64,000 bases of DNA from Rubrivivax sp. (GCA_019635285.1 JAHBZS010000005.1:94300-158299), one strand, 5' to 3'. Shown: positions 27,261-40,383, counted from the stretch's first letter. Translations and numbers: made by a program. Notes: generated by a model from the sequence alone, not told the origin.

Positions 27261-27776
27261 TCAGTCCACCAGCCGGATCTCGACGCGGCGCGCTTCTTCC
27301 GGCGGGCCGCCCAGCGCCGTCTGTTCCGGCTTGCGCAGCTGCACGTGCGTCGCGTCGACCCCCAGCGCAACCAGCGCCAGGCGCACGGCGACGGCGCGGC
27401 GCTTGGCCAGGTCGGCGTTGTGGGCGGCGTCGCCGCTGGGGTCGTGGAAGCCGGCGAGGATCAGCTTCTTGGCCGGCTCGTCGGCCAGCGCCTTCACCGC
27501 CGGGGCCAGCGCCGCGGAGGCGTCGGACGGCAGATCGGCCTTGTCCAGCTCGAAGAACACGCGCGCCACGACCACGCCGCTCAGCGGCACGTCGACCAGC
27601 ACGTCGGTCTCGGCCGCCGCCGCGGGCGCGGCCGCCGCGGCCATCGCCGCCGGCTTGGCCTGCTTGGCATGCATGCTGCGGATCACCAGCCCGCCGATCA
27701 GCCCGAAGAGCAGCAGCGTGATGATGCCCAGCGTCACCCACAGCCCGACCTTGGCGCCGTCGTCTTGTTCGTCCAT
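27261..27776 (-). CDS. OmpA-like domain protein with N-terminal membrane anchor
   Basis: A 171-residue protein. Residues of about 11-32 form one membrane helix (VGLWVTLGIITLLLFGLIGG). An Ala-rich linker follows, then an OmpA-type C-terminal domain from about 75. That domain contains FELDKADLPSD, a LILAGFHDPSGDAAHNADLAKRRAVAV stretch (the peptidoglycan-binding segment) and a VEIRLVD end. It probably ties the inner membrane to peptidoglycan. It converges on queC with a 16-base gap. Confidence 0.85.
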   Translation of the reverse strand: MDEQDDGAKVGLWVTLGIITLLLFGLIGGLVIRSMHAKQAKPAAMAAAAAPAAAAETDVLVDVPLSGVVVARVFFELDKADLPSDASAALAPAVKALADEPAKKLILAGFHDPSGDAAHNADLAKRRAVAVRLALVALGVDATHVQLRKPEQTALGGPPEEARRVEIRLVD

Positions 27777-27979
27777 CGGGTCTTCCGGGCCGCGGCCCGC
27801 TCCTCGTTGTTGAATCAACCCGCGATTTTGCCAGCCGCAGTGCGGCGGGGTTGGCGGCCCCGGGGCGGCGCGACCAGACTGCGGATGCGCGCGTCAGCGA
27901 CCGCCGACGCGGCGCACAGGATGCCGGAACGCGGCTGGTATCCGGCGTCCGGCCCTAGCAGGGCCGCTGCCGCGCCAGA

Positions 27980-28372
27980 CTACTTCGGCCGATGCAGCGC
28001 GCAGAGCTTGTTGCCGTCCGGGTCGCGCACGTAGGCCAGGTGCATCGCGCCCATCTTGCCTTCGCGCAACCCCGGCGGGTCTTCGATCGACGTGCCGCCG
28101 TGCGCCACGGCGGTGTCATGGAACTGCCGCACCTGCTCGGGCGAATGGCACTTGAAGCCGATGGTGCCGCCGTTGGCAAAGGTCGCCGACTCGCCGTCGA
28201 TCGGCTCGCTGACGCAGAAAGTGCTGCCGTCGTGCCGGTAGAACAGCCGAGTCTGGCCGGTGGCGTTCTGGTTGCGCAGCGGCTCGCCCGCCCCGAGCAC
28301 CCCGAGCAGCGCGTCATAGAAGCGCTTCGAACGCTCGATGTCGTTCGATCCGATCATCACGTGGCTGAACAT
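27980..28372 (-). CDS. VOC family protein (glyoxalase-like)
   Basis: A 130-residue single VOC domain: MFSHVMIGSNDIERSKRFYDALLG at the start, and LAYVRDPDGNKLCALH at the end. The first metal His (SHVMIG) is kept. The usual terminal Glu is replaced by Cys/Ala in NKLCALH, so metal catalysis is doubtful and a binding role is possible. It lies 87 bases downstream of gyrB on the same strand. Confidence 0.85.
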   Translation of the reverse strand: MFSHVMIGSNDIERSKRFYDALLGVLGAGEPLRNQNATGQTRLFYRHDGSTFCVSEPIDGESATFANGGTIGFKCHSPEQVRQFHDTAVAHGGTSIEDPPGLREGKMGAMHLAYVRDPDGNKLCALHRPK

Positions 28373-28459
28373 GCGGTGGTCTCCGTGCTGTGGGCGGTTG
28401 ACTTCGGTCGCGGTGGCGGCATTCTGCCGTGCGCTCGGTGAGGTCCTCGTCGTCGTCCG

Positions 28460-32135
<3,676 letters not shown>

Positions 32136-32368
32136 TGAGGTTCTCTTTTAAGCCTGGTGGTCGTAGTAGGGGTTCACAGGGACTGTGGAAAACGCCATTT
32201 TCGCCTGTTCCATCAAAGGGTTAGAAAGGGGCGAACCCTGTGGGCCGGTCTGTGGCCGACGCTGGGACGCTTTGCTAGCAACTTTGCCGCGTCGCGCCCG
32301 TCTGTGGATGACGGTCCAGTTGGCAGAAAGTTGTCCCCAGGCTTGTGCCTTGACAGCGTGTCGATTCC
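32136..32368. other. dnaA-dnaN intergenic region with DnaA-box-like sites
   Basis: This 233-base gap contains TGTGGAAAA at 32184-32192 and TGTGGATGA at 32303-32311, the latter one mismatch from the box complement TGTGGATAA. It is relatively AT-richer than the surrounding genes. It may be part of the replication origin and/or the DnaA-controlled dnaN promoter. No coding sequence fits here. Confidence 0.5.
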
Positions 32369-33805
32369 TTATCCCTTGAGCGTCTGTTCCAGCACGTGCA
32401 GCTGCTGGTTCAGTTCGCTGTTCTTGCCGCGTTCGCCGCCGATCTTGCGCACCGCATGCAGCACCGTCGTGTGGTCGCGCCCGCCGAAGAGCTCGCCGAT
32501 CTCGGGCAGGCTCTTCTGCGTCATCTCCTTGGCCAGGTACATGGCGATCTGCCGCGGCCGGGCGATGCTGGCCGGGCGCTTCTTGCTGTACATGTCGGCG
32601 ATCTTGATCTTGTAGAAGTCGGCCACCGTCTTCTGGATGTTTTCCACCGACACCTGGCGGTTCTGGATCGACAGCAGGTCCTTCAGCGCTTCGCGCGCCA
32701 GGCCGATGTTGATGTCCTTATGGCTGAAGCGGCTGTAGGCCAGCACCTTGCGCAGCGCGCCTTCCAGCTCGCGCACGTTGGCGCGCACGTTCTTGGCGAC
32801 GAAGAAGGCCACCTCCTCCGGCATGGCGGCGCCTTCGGCTTCGGCCTTGCGGATCAGGATGGCCACGCGCATCTCCAGCTCGGGCGGCTCGATGGCCACC
32901 GTCAGCCCGGCGTCGAAGCGGCTGGTCAGCCGCTCGTCGATGTCGGCCAGCCCCTTGGGATAGGTGTCGCTGGTCATGATGATGTGCGCGCGCTTGGCCA
33001 GCAGCGCCTCGAAGGCGTTGAAGAACTCCTCCTGCGTGCGCTCCTTGCCGGCAAAGAACTGCACGTCGTCGATCAGCAGCAGGTCCAGGCTGTGGTACTT
33101 GGCCTTCAGCTCGTCGAAGGTCTTGCGCTGGTAGTTCTTGACCACGTCGCTGATGAACTGCTCGGCATGCAGATACAGCACGCGCGCGTCCGGGTTGTCC
33201 TGCAGCAGCGCATTGCCCACCGCATGCACCAGGTGCGTCTTGCCCAGGCCGACACCGCCATAGATGAATAGCGGGTTGTACATCTGCCCCGGCGCACCGG
33301 CCACGTGCAGCGCGGCGGTGCGCGCCATCTGGTTGGCCCGGCCGGGCACCAACGAGTCGAAGGTCAGCGCCGGGTTGAGCTTGTGGCGTGGTGCGGGCGC
33401 GGCGGCCGCCTGCGATGCGCGCTCGCGCCCGTCGACGGCGGGTGCGCCCGGGCCGACCTGCGGCAGCGGCAGCGCCGACACGGCATGCGTCGCGCAGTTG
33501 GCATGCCGCCGTTCCAAGGCCATCGCCGGCGCACGCGCCGGTACCTCGCGGGCGGCCAGGCTCAACTCCAGGCGCACCGGCCCGGCCGCCAGGTCGGCAA
33601 GCACCGATTCGATCAGGCTGGCGTACTGCGCGCGGATCCAGTCGAGCTTGAAGCGATTGGGCACGCGCACGCAAACCACGGTCGGCTCGCCCGCGCCTTG
33701 CTGCAGTTCGGCCGGCGGGAGCGGGCGGATCCAGGTGTTGAACTGGTGTTCCGGCAACTGCTCTGCAAGGCGGTCGCAGGCCAGCTGCCACAGGTCGGGC
33801 GTCAT
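32369..33805 (-). CDS. dnaA: Chromosomal replication initiator protein DnaA
   Basis: A 478-residue initiator ATPase. The ATG at 33805 gives the standard N-terminal domain I ([25 protein letters not shown]). A variable Ala/Pro linker spans about 85-145. The AAA+ domain has Walker [10 protein letters not shown] and Walker [11 protein letters not shown]. The C-terminal DNA-binding helix-turn-helix is marked by [14 protein letters not shown] and [11 protein letters not shown]. It is transcribed away from rpmH. A TTTTCCACA box lies immediately before the start codon, suggesting autoregulation. Confidence 0.98.
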   Translation of the reverse strand: MTPDLWQLACDRLAEQLPEHQFNTWIRPLPPAELQQGAGEPTVVCVRVPNRFKLDWIRAQYASLIESVLADLAAGPVRLELSLAAREVPARAPAMALERRHANCATHAVSALPLPQVGPGAPAVDGRERASQAAAAPAPRHKLNPALTFDSLVPGRANQMARTAALHVAGAPGQMYNPLFIYGGVGLGKTHLVHAVGNALLQDNPDARVLYLHAEQFISDVVKNYQRKTFDELKAKYHSLDLLLIDDVQFFAGKERTQEEFFNAFEALLAKRAHIIMTSDTYPKGLADIDERLTSRFDAGLTVAIEPPELEMRVAILIRKAEAEGAAMPEEVAFFVAKNVRANVRELEGALRKVLAYSRFSHKDINIGLAREALKDLLSIQNRQVSVENIQKTVADFYKIKIADMYSKKRPASIARPRQIAMYLAKEMTQKSLPEIGELFGGRDHTTVLHAVRKIGGERGKNSELNQQLHVLEQTLKG

Positions 33806-34073
33806 TGTGGAAAACTTGTCTCTTTTGACCTCGTATTGTAGGGTCTGCGCAAGCGCAGAGGCAGGGTTATTCACAGTTTCATGGCCAAGATCAATAGCGC
33901 CCCAGCGCACGCGGCGGCGGCCCAAGTGATTGACCCGAAAGGGGTTTTTTGATGTAATCGTGGGTTTCCCGAGGCACAGGGTCGGGCGCAATGTGTGGCT
34001 GAGTCGCCGCGCGCGCACGGACGCACCCCCGCTAGTCGCACCCTGCTGCTGCCCATTTGGACCAGGAACCAGC
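33806..34073. other. dnaA-rpmH divergent region, probable part of oriC
   Basis: The gap between the initiator gene and rpmH has a DnaA box TTATTCACA at 33867-33875 (plus strand). A box-like TTTTCCACA, read on the minus strand, touches the dnaA start (33806-33814). Short AT-rich stretches and the rpmH promoter are also here. The origin in related bacteria lies beside dnaA, and the scattered boxes continue into rnpA. The exact unwinding element was not identified. Confidence 0.5.
33930..33958 (+). promoter_or_regulatory. Sigma-70 promoter of the rpmH-rnpA-yidD-yidC operon
   Basis: TTGACC (33930-33935) is separated by 17 bases from TGTAAT (33953-33958). It points toward rpmH and leaves a leader of about 110 bases. 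Confidence 0.6.
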
Positions 34074-34208
34074 ATGAAACGCACCTATCAGCCCTCCAAA
34101 GTTCGCCGTGCCCGCACGCATGGCTTCCTGGTGCGCATGAAGACACGCGGCGGCCGCGCCGTGATCAGCGCGCGCCGCGCCAAGGGCCGCAAGCGCCTCG
34201 GCCTCTGA
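34074..34208 (+). CDS. rpmH: 50S ribosomal protein L34
   Basis: A 44-residue, highly basic protein, [19 protein letters not shown] onward, ending KGRKRLGL. This is the invariant L34 sequence pattern and length. The open frame extends upstream, but only ATG 34074 gives the family start. It leads the classical rpmH-rnpA-yidD-yidC-mnmE order. Confidence 0.98.
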   Translation: MKRTYQPSKVRRARTHGFLVRMKTRGGRAVISARRAKGRKRLGL

Positions 34209-34229
34209 GGCCGGGCTCCGGCGCCGGCC

Positions 34230-34661
34230 ATGATCGGCCGCCTGCTGCGCAAGTCCGATTTCGAACGCCTGCTCGCCGTGCCGCCCTGTTCGCGGAGTGC
34301 CCACTTCGCCGTGCACTACCTGCACACGCGGCCCGACGCCGGTCCCGGTGTCCGGGAACCCAGTTTATGCACAGGCGATGCACCGGACCGGACAGATTCT
34401 GTGGATAACTTTGCCGCGGAATGGTGGTTGGGAACGGTCGTGCCCAAGCGCCATGCGCCGCGCTCGGTGACACGCAATATGCTGCGCCGCCAGGTCCGTG
34501 CCGCCATGCAGAGGCACCAGCCACGGCTGCGGCCCGGCTTGTGGCTGGTGCGCCTGCGCCAGCCGTTCCCGCGCAGCAGCTTCGTGTCGGCGGACTCGCC
34601 GGCGCTGCGCTGCACCGCCGCGGACGAACTCGATCGCCTGTTCCAGCGGGCCGCCGCATGA
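34230..34661 (+). CDS. rnpA: Ribonuclease P protein component
   Basis: A 143-residue protein subunit of RNase P, longer than the usual 115-120. The start LLRKSDFERLL and the RNR-like VVPKRHAPRSVTRNMLRRQVR motif are characteristic. The extra length is an insertion at about residues 35-65 between the first strands. The DNA of that insertion (residues 46-60) contains two exact DnaA boxes facing each other. The stop overlaps the yidD start (ATGA). Confidence 0.95.
   Translation: MIGRLLRKSDFERLLAVPPCSRSAHFAVHYLHTRPDAGPGVREPSLCTGDAPDRTDSVDNFAAEWWLGTVVPKRHAPRSVTRNMLRRQVRAAMQRHQPRLRPGLWLVRLRQPFPRSSFVSADSPALRCTAADELDRLFQRAAA
34365..34408. promoter_or_regulatory. Convergent pair of perfect DnaA boxes inside rnpA
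   Basis: TTATGCACA (34365-34373, plus) and TGTGGATAA (34400-34408, the complement of TTATCCACA) both match TTATNCACA exactly and are separated by 26 bases. They lie in the variable insertion of rnpA, where the protein is free to change, about 0.6 kb from the dnaA start. Confidence 0.7.
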
Positions 34662-34987
34662 CGAGCATTGCCCGCCGCGCCCTGGCTGCGCTGTGGCGGC
34701 TGCCGCAGCGCCTGCTGGTGCTGCTGGTGCAGGCCTATCGGCTGCTGCTGAAGCCTTGGCTGGGCCAGTCCTGCCGCTTCGAGCCGACCTGCTCGGCCTA
34801 TGCGCTGCAGGCTCTGCAGCAACACGGTGCGCTGGCTGGCGCCACGCTCAGTGCCGGGCGCCTGCTGCGCTGTCAGCCCTGGTGCGACGGCGGCTGCGAC
34901 CCGGTGCCGGCGCAGCCCCCGCGACTCTTCACGCGACTGGGCCTCGGCCGGCGCGACCCTCACTTCGACAACAAGAAGCTCACATGA
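34658..34987 (+). CDS. yidD: Membrane protein insertion efficiency factor YidD
   Basis: A 109-residue protein with the YidD signature: LVQAYRLLLKPWLGQSCRFEPTCSAYALQALQQHG and a second Cys motif CQPWCDGGCDPVP. An amphipathic N-terminal helix associates with the inner membrane, where it assists YidC/Sec insertion. It overlaps rnpA by 4 bases and yidC by 4 bases, so the operon is translationally coupled. Confidence 0.95.
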   Translation: MTSIARRALAALWRLPQRLLVLLVQAYRLLLKPWLGQSCRFEPTCSAYALQALQQHGALAGATLSAGRLLRCQPWCDGGCDPVPAQPPRLFTRLGLGRRDPHFDNKKLT

Positions 34988-36750
34988 CGGATATGCGCCG
35001 CACCCTGCTGTGGGTGGTCTTCACCATGTCCCTGGTGTTGCTGTGGGACAAATGGACGGTGCACAACGGCCAGCCGTCGATGTTCGGTGGCAGCCCACGA
35101 CCCGCGGCCACCACCCCCGTCACCGCGGCGGCCAGCCAGCCCGGCGTGGCGGCCACTCCGCCGGCGGTGGGTGTGCCGTCGCCCAGCGCGGCCGCCGTGC
35201 CGGGCGCGGCGCCGGCCGCGTCGGCGCCAGCGACGCCTGCGCCCACCACGGCGGCGGCCGGCAGCGAGAAGATCACGCTGACCACGGACGTCGTCAAGGC
35301 CACCTTCGACAGCCAGGGCGGCACGCTGGTGCACCTGGAACTGCTGGGCTACAAGGACTCGGTGCACCGCAAGTGGTACGAGGCCTTCCTGGACGTGTTC
35401 TCCTCCCGGCCGGCCGCGCAGGACACGCCGAACATCGTGCTCTTCGACCAGACGGCCAAGCGTGTCTACCTGGCGCAGACCGGGCTGATCACGGCGCAGC
35501 CCGGCGTGACGCTGCCCACCCACCTGACGCAGATGAAGCCGGTGGTCAGCGAGCGCTCGCTCAAGGACGGCAGCAATGAGCTGCAGATCCGCTTCGAATC
35601 GCCCGCGGCCGACGGCCTGCGCCTGGTGAAGACCTACACGCTCAAGCGCGGCGAATACACCATCGGCGTCAAGCACGAGTTCATCAACGACAGCGCGCAG
35701 CCGGTGACGCCGCAGCTGTACCTGCAGCTGGCGCGCGACGGCAACCCGCCCGAGGGCGAATCGTCGTTCTACTTCACCTTCACCGGCCCGGCGATGTACA
35801 CCGAGGCGGGCAAGTTCCACAAGATCGACTTCAAGGACATCGAGAAGGGCAAGGTCGACATCCCGAAGAGCGCCGACAACGGCTGGGTGGCGATGGTGCA
35901 GCACTACTTCGCGTCGGCCTGGGTGTTGGCCGGCAACGAGCCGCGCGATTTCCGTGTGCAGAAGGTCGGCGACAACCTGTACTCGATCGCCATGGTGGTG
36001 CCGCTGGGCGAGGTGGCCGCCGGCGGCCGCAAGGAGCTGCAGTCCACGCTGTTCGCCGGCCCGCAGGAAGAGAACAAGCTTGCCGCATTGGCCCCGGGCC
36101 TGGAGCTGGTCAAGGACTACGGCTGGTTCACTCCGCTGGCCAAGCCGCTGTTCTGGCTGCTGACGAAGCTGCACGCGGTGCTCGGCAACTGGGGCTGGTC
36201 CATCGTCGCCCTGGTGGTGCTGCTGAAGATCGCCTTCTACTGGCTCAACGCCAGCGCCTACCGCTCGATGGCCAAGATGAAGGCGGTGGCGCCGCGCGTC
36301 ACCGAATTGCGCGAGCGCTACAAGGACAAACCGCAGCAGATGCAGCAGGAAATGATGCGCATCTACCGCGAGGAGAAGGTCAACCCGCTCGGCGGCTGCC
36401 TGCCGATCGTCGCGCAGATGCCCTTCTTCATCGCGCTGTACTGGGTGCTGCTGTCCAGCGTGGAGATGCGCGGTGCGCCCTGGATCCTGTGGGTCCACGA
36501 CCTGTCGCAGCCCGACCCGTACTTCATCCTGCCGCTGCTGATGACGGCGTCGTCGCTGTTCCAGACCTGGCTCAACCCGACGCCGCCCGACCCGGTGCAG
36601 GCGCGCATGATGTGGATCATGCCGCTGGTGTTCTCGGTGATGTTCTTCTTCTTCCCGGCCGGCCTGGTGCTGTACTGGCTGACGAACAACATCCTGTCGA
36701 TCGCCCAGCAGTGGTTCATCAACAAGAAGCTCGGCGTGCTGGGCAAATAG
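34984..36750 (+). CDS. yidC: Membrane protein insertase YidC
   Basis: A 588-residue insertase of the Gram-negative type. It has an N-terminal signal anchor (LLWVVFTMSLVLLWDKW) and an Ala/Pro/Thr-rich linker at about 35-95. A large periplasmic P1 domain extends to about 380. The conserved five-helix core begins at GWSIVALVVLLKIAFYWL, with the Arg-containing coiled-coil hairpin MKAVAPRVTELRERYKDKPQQMQQEMM and PLGGCLPIVAQMPFFIALYW. It inserts proteins into the inner membrane alone or with SecYEG. Confidence 0.98.
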   Translation: MTDMRRTLLWVVFTMSLVLLWDKWTVHNGQPSMFGGSPRPAATTPVTAAASQPGVAATPPAVGVPSPSAAAVPGAAPAASAPATPAPTTAAAGSEKITLTTDVVKATFDSQGGTLVHLELLGYKDSVHRKWYEAFLDVFSSRPAAQDTPNIVLFDQTAKRVYLAQTGLITAQPGVTLPTHLTQMKPVVSERSLKDGSNELQIRFESPAADGLRLVKTYTLKRGEYTIGVKHEFINDSAQPVTPQLYLQLARDGNPPEGESSFYFTFTGPAMYTEAGKFHKIDFKDIEKGKVDIPKSADNGWVAMVQHYFASAWVLAGNEPRDFRVQKVGDNLYSIAMVVPLGEVAAGGRKELQSTLFAGPQEENKLAALAPGLELVKDYGWFTPLAKPLFWLLTKLHAVLGNWGWSIVALVVLLKIAFYWLNASAYRSMAKMKAVAPRVTELRERYKDKPQQMQQEMMRIYREEKVNPLGGCLPIVAQMPFFIALYWVLLSSVEMRGAPWILWVHDLSQPDPYFILPLLMTASSLFQTWLNPTPPDPVQARMMWIMPLVFSVMFFFFPAGLVLYWLTNNILSIAQQWFINKKLGVLGK

Positions 36751-37080
36751 GCGCGCAGTGCTCCCCCGCGTTCGCGGGATGACAAGCGGCGCGCGACTGC
36801 CGAGCATGTGCGCAAAGGCACATCGCGCCGGCGGATGCGGCTCAAACACCGCGGCCGAAGGTCGATGAAGCCTGCGGGCCGGCTCACCGGCCCACCGATC
36901 ATGCGGGGCTGACCCGGCCCTCCGCGTGACCCGACGGGCCAGCACACGCCCGGCGGGCCCACACGCGGCAGCCGGCTCGCGGAGCGTGAACCCGGCGCCG
37001 CCTTGCCAGGCGGTCCGGCGCTCCTCCCCGCGCCACCTTGCCGCGGCGGCACGTGCGGCGGCGCAGGCTACGATGCCTGC
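36751..37080. other. yidC-mnmE intergenic region with two hairpins
   Basis: This 330-base GC-rich gap has no convincing gene. A hairpin of stem CCCGC/GCGGG (36765-36769 with 36774-36778) lies just after yidC and could attenuate or end transcription, though no T-tract follows. A second perfect 7-bp hairpin with loop CTCA is at 36876-36893. No clear promoter for mnmE was found. Confidence 0.5.
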
Positions 37081-38445
37081 GTGCTGTCGCGCCGTGCCAT
37101 GCCCATTGCCGCCGTTGCCACCGCGCCGGGACGCGGCGCGGTCGGCATCGTCCGGCTGTCGGGCCGTGGGCTGCAGCCGCTGGTCGACGTGCTGCTGGGC
37201 ACCCCGCTGGTCCCGCGCCAGGCCACGTTGCTGCCCTTCCGCGATGCCGCTGGCGGCGTCATCGATCAGGGACTGGCGCTGTGGTTTCCGGCGCCGCAGT
37301 CCTATACCGGCGAAGACGTGCTCGAGCTGCAGGCGCACGGCGGGCCGGTGCTGCTGCAGATGCTGCTGGCGCGCTGCCTGCAGGCTGGCGAGGGCCTGGG
37401 TGTGCGCCTGGCCGAGCCCGGCGAGTTCACCGAGCGGGCGTTCCTGAACGGCAAGCTCGACCTGGCACAGGCCGAAGCCGTGGCCGACCTGATCGACGCG
37501 AGCACCGAAGCGGCCGCTCGCTCCGCAGGCCGCTCGCTGGCCGGTGCGTTCTCCCAGCAGGTGGATGGCCTGCGCGAGCGCCTCGTGCGCCTGCGCATGC
37601 TGGTCGAGGCGACCTTGGATTTCCCTGAAGAGGAGATCGACTTCCTGCAGCAGGCCGGCGCCAGCGCGCAGCTGCACGAGATCGCCGCGGCGCTGGACGC
37701 GCTGCTGGACGGAGCGCAGCAGGGCGCGCTGCTGCGCGACGGCATCCATGTGGTGCTGGCGGGGCAGCCCAACGTCGGCAAGAGCTCGCTGCTGAACGCA
37801 CTGGCCGGCGCCGAGCTGGCCATCGTCACGCCGGTGCCGGGCACCACGCGCGACCGCATCAGCCAGACCATCCAGATCGAGGGCGTGCCGCTGCATGTGA
37901 TCGATACCGCCGGGCTGCGCAGCCAGACCGACGACGAGGTCGAGCGCATCGGCATCGCGCGCAGCTGGGACTCGATCGCCGATGCCGACAGCGTGCTGTT
38001 CCTGCATGACCTGACGCGCATCGGCCAGCCGGACTACGACGCGGCCGAAGCGCAGATCGCCGCGCGCCTGCCGGCGGACGCCAGGCTGCTGCACGTGTAC
38101 ACCAAGCGCGACCTGGCCGCCACCCTGCCGGCCGACGCGCTGTGCCTGTCGGCACGCAGCGGCGAAGGGCTGCAGCGGCTGCGCGAGCTGCTGCTGCAGC
38201 GTGTGGGCTGGCATGCCGCGCCCGAAGGCCTGTTCATCGCCCGGGCCCGGCACGTGCATGCGCTGCAGCGCGCGCGCCAGCACCTGCTGCAGGCGCGCCG
38301 GCGCTGCGACGAACCCCAGGCCGCGCTGGAGCTGCTGGCCGAGGAGCTGCGTCTGGCGCACGACGCGCTGGCCGAGATCACCGGCGCCTTCTCGGCCGAC
38401 GATCTGCTGGGGGAGATCTTCAGCCGCTTCTGTATCGGGAAGTGA
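37081..38445 (+). CDS. mnmE: tRNA uridine-5-carboxymethylaminomethyl modification GTPase MnmE
   Basis: A 454-residue GTPase that, with MnmG, modifies the wobble uridine of tRNAs. The N-terminal formyl-THF-binding domain begins [20 protein letters not shown]. The G domain has the P-loop [17 protein letters not shown] (G2), and DTAGLR (G3). The protein ends FCIGK, the invariant C-terminal CIGK with its catalytic Cys. The GTG at 37081 is preferred because it gives the family-like seven-residue lead; ATG 37099 is the alternative. The last codons form the attachment site of the genetic element that follows. Confidence 0.96.
   Translation: MLSRRAMPIAAVATAPGRGAVGIVRLSGRGLQPLVDVLLGTPLVPRQATLLPFRDAAGGVIDQGLALWFPAPQSYTGEDVLELQAHGGPVLLQMLLARCLQAGEGLGVRLAEPGEFTERAFLNGKLDLAQAEAVADLIDASTEAAARSAGRSLAGAFSQQVDGLRERLVRLRMLVEATLDFPEEEIDFLQQAGASAQLHEIAAALDALLDGAQQGALLRDGIHVVLAGQPNVGKSSLLNALAGAELAIVTPVPGTTRDRISQTIQIEGVPLHVIDTAGLRSQTDDEVERIGIARSWDSIADADSVLFLHDLTRIGQPDYDAAEAQIAARLPADARLLHVYTKRDLAATLPADALCLSARSGEGLQRLRELLLQRVGWHAAPEGLFIARARHVHALQRARQHLLQARRRCDEPQAALELLAEELRLAHDALAEITGAFSADDLLGEIFSRFCIGK
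38430..38445 (+). other. attL core site at the mnmE 3' end
   Basis: The last bases of mnmE, CTGTATCGGGAAGTGA, are matched imperfectly by TTGTATCGCAAGTGA at the far end (53437-53451). TGTATCG is identical in both (38431-38437 and 53438-53444). The mnmE 3' end is the known target of Salmonella genomic island 1-type integrases, which use the last 18 bases of the gene. The role here is inferred. Confidence 0.55.
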
Positions 38446-38559
38446 CATGGATTCCTAGACCGTCCAACGGAATCTAAATTCAGCACTTAAGCCAGCAACA
38501 CAGCGGGAGTTTTTGTTCCTACAATGTCCTAGTTGACTCACCACAAGCCGAGGGTTGGC

Positions 38560-38618
38560 GTGTCCAAGTAAGTGTCCAAGCGGGCACTTGGACACAGGAT
38601 TCGCGGTTACTTGGACAC
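38560..38618. repeat. Four integrase arm-type sites (GTGTCCAAGT) before the integrase gene
   Basis: Two direct copies, GTGTCCAAGT at 38560-38569 and GTGTCCAAG at 38572-38580, are followed by two inverted copies, ACTTGGACAC at 38586-38595 and 38609-38618. They lie between the mnmE end and the integrase start. The same decamer occurs twice at the other end of the element. Repeats of this kind bind the integrase N-terminal domain. Confidence 0.75.
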
Positions 38619-38630
38619 AGGGGCGGGGAC

Positions 38631-39842
38631 ATGGCACTGACCGACACAGCGCTGAAGGCGCTGAAGCCCAGGGAAAAGGTGTTCACGGTGGCCGACAACC
38701 GGGGGCTGTACGTGGAGGTGTTCCCCACGGGCGGCGTGGTCTGGCGCTACCGCTACCGGCTGAACGGCAAGCTGGAGAAGCTGACCCTGGGCAAGTACCC
38801 GGCCCTGACGCTGAAGAACGCCCGCTTCAAGCGCGACGAGGCCGCCCAGGCAGCGGCAATGGGCACGTCACCGGCCGAGCAGAAGCGGCTTGCCAAGGTC
38901 GCGGCAGCCGATGCAACGACCGTGGCCGAGTTCGGCGAACGCTTCTTCCGCGAGATCGTGGCGAAGGACCGCGCCGACCTGACCATGCCGCGCCGCTACT
39001 TCGACAAGGCCATCTTGCCCGCCATTGGCGCCAAGCCGGTGCGCGACGTGACGACCGAGGACGTGCGGGCGATCATCTGGCGCAAGAAGGACGAAGGCTT
39101 CGACGCCGCGGCCGGGCAGATTCGCGGCGTGCTGAAACGTCTGTTCGACTACGCCGCGACGGCGGGGCTGGTGACGACGAATCCCGTGCTGGCGCTGCCC
39201 ATGCGCCACGTCCACAAGGCCAAGGCCCGCGAGCGCGCGCTGTCGCCCGAGGAAATCAAGACCTTCCTGCGCGCCGCTTTTGAGTCCAACATCCGCCGGC
39301 AGTTCAAGATCGCCTTGCACCTTGTCCTGTTGACGATGGTCCGCAAGTCCGAGCTGCTCTTGGCGCGTTGGGAGCATGTGGACTTAGAGCATGCCGAATG
39401 GCACATCCCGGCCGAGCACTCGAAGACCGGCAAGCCGCACATCGTGTTCCTGTCGCGCCAGGCCGTCGCGCTGTTCAAGGAGCTACACATCCTGGCCGGC
39501 GGCAGCGATCTGGTGCTGCCTGGGCGCGGCAGCCTGACCAAGCCCTTCGCCCACAACGCGATCAACAACGCGCTGAAGGTCGCGCTTCGCGGGCAGCCGA
39601 TCCCGGCCTTCACGATCCACGACCTGCGGCGCACCGCGTCGACGCTGCTGCACGAAAGTGGCTGGCCGTCGGATGTGGTCGAGAAGGCGCTGAATCACAC
39701 AATCGGCGGCGTGCGCGGGGTCTACAACCGGGCCGAGTACGCGCCCAAGCGACTCGAGATGTTGCAGTTCTGGGCCGACTTCATCGAACAACTGACGACC
39801 ACCGGTCAAGTGATCCTCGGCCGTTTCAAGCAGGTGGCATGA
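38631..39842 (+). CDS. Tyrosine recombinase / integrase (P4 type)
   Basis: A 403-residue site-specific recombinase. The N-terminal arm-binding DUF4102 domain (MALTDTALKALKPREKVFTVAD) is followed by a core-binding domain at about 95-190 and the catalytic domain. The active-site set is complete: Arg238 (MVRKSELLLARW), Lys265 region, His330-x-x-Arg333 (IHDLRR), His356 and Tyr365 (GVYNR). It is oriented away from mnmE, directly beside the arm repeats and the attL core, as in many islands. Confidence 0.95.
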   Translation: MALTDTALKALKPREKVFTVADNRGLYVEVFPTGGVVWRYRYRLNGKLEKLTLGKYPALTLKNARFKRDEAAQAAAMGTSPAEQKRLAKVAAADATTVAEFGERFFREIVAKDRADLTMPRRYFDKAILPAIGAKPVRDVTTEDVRAIIWRKKDEGFDAAAGQIRGVLKRLFDYAATAGLVTTNPVLALPMRHVHKAKARERALSPEEIKTFLRAAFESNIRRQFKIALHLVLLTMVRKSELLLARWEHVDLEHAEWHIPAEHSKTGKPHIVFLSRQAVALFKELHILAGGSDLVLPGRGSLTKPFAHNAINNALKVALRGQPIPAFTIHDLRRTASTLLHESGWPSDVVEKALNHTIGGVRGVYNRAEYAPKRLEMLQFWADFIEQLTTTGQVILGRFKQVA

Positions 39843-39855
39843 GTAACGAGAGCAG

Positions 39856-40383
39856 ATGAGCCACACCACGCTGATCCTGAGAGCGGCTGCGTTCGCCGCC
39901 CGCAAACACCGAGACCAGCGACGCAAGGACGCCGAAGCCTCGCCCTACATCAATCACCCTCTGGAACTCGCGCGAGTGCTGGCGGAAGTGGGGGGCGTGA
40001 CCGACGCTGCCACGCTGTGCGCTGCGCTGCTGCATGACACGATCGAGGACACCGACACGACGGTGGAGGAACTGACGCGCGAGTTCGGGCCGGAGGTCGC
40101 GGCGATCGTCGCTGAAGTCACCGACGACAAGACCCTGGCAAGGGCAGAGCGCAAGCGACGCCAAGTCGAGCACGCGGCCACGATCTCGGACCAGGCCAAG
40201 CGCGTCAAGCTGGCCGACAAGATCTGCAACCTGACGGACGTGGCCTCCTCCCCGCCTGCCGACTGGTCGCTGGATCGGCGCCGAGAGTACTTCGACTGGG
40301 CGCAGCAGGTGATCAACCGCCTGCGTGGGGTCAATGCGGTTCTGGAAGCCGCGTTTGACAAGGCCTATTCGGCTCGGCCATGA
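39856..40383 (+). CDS. MESH1-like HD domain protein (single-domain alarmone hydrolase)
   Basis: A 175-residue stand-alone HD hydrolase of the RelA/SpoT hydrolase type, with no synthetase domain. The metal and catalytic positions are all present: His34 in [12 protein letters not shown], His60-Asp61 in [10 protein letters not shown], Glu64/Asp65, and Asp121 in [12 protein letters not shown]. The spacing nearly equals that of MESH1. It should hydrolyse (p)ppGpp or a related nucleotide. It begins 13 bases after the integrase and overlaps the next gene as ATGA, so all three may share a transcript. Confidence 0.85.
   Translation: MSHTTLILRAAAFAARKHRDQRRKDAEASPYINHPLELARVLAEVGGVTDAATLCAALLHDTIEDTDTTVEELTREFGPEVAAIVAEVTDDKTLARAERKRRQVEHAATISDQAKRVKLADKICNLTDVASSPPADWSLDRRREYFDWAQQVINRLRGVNAVLEAAFDKAYSARP

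Noticed and set aside
36751-37080. A small gene or riboswitch between yidC and mnmE
   Set aside because: Frames in this gap give only Arg/Pro-rich antisense-like peptides, and the hairpins lack a conserved ligand-type core that I can recognise.
34960-38448. A very long minus-strand open frame (over 1100 codons) opposite yidC and mnmE
   Set aside because: It is the antisense of two well-recognised genes. Its translation is His/Gln/Arg-rich low-complexity sequence, as expected from the complement of GC-rich codons.
38560-38618. A CRISPR array, suggested by the regular GTGTCCAAGT copies
   Set aside because: The copies are 10 bases, alternate in orientation and are unevenly spaced. They fit integrase arm sites.
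38500-38630. A tRNA or tmRNA gene as the integration target
   Set aside because: No cloverleaf or T-loop sequence (GGTTCRANYCC) is present. The target is the mnmE 3' end.
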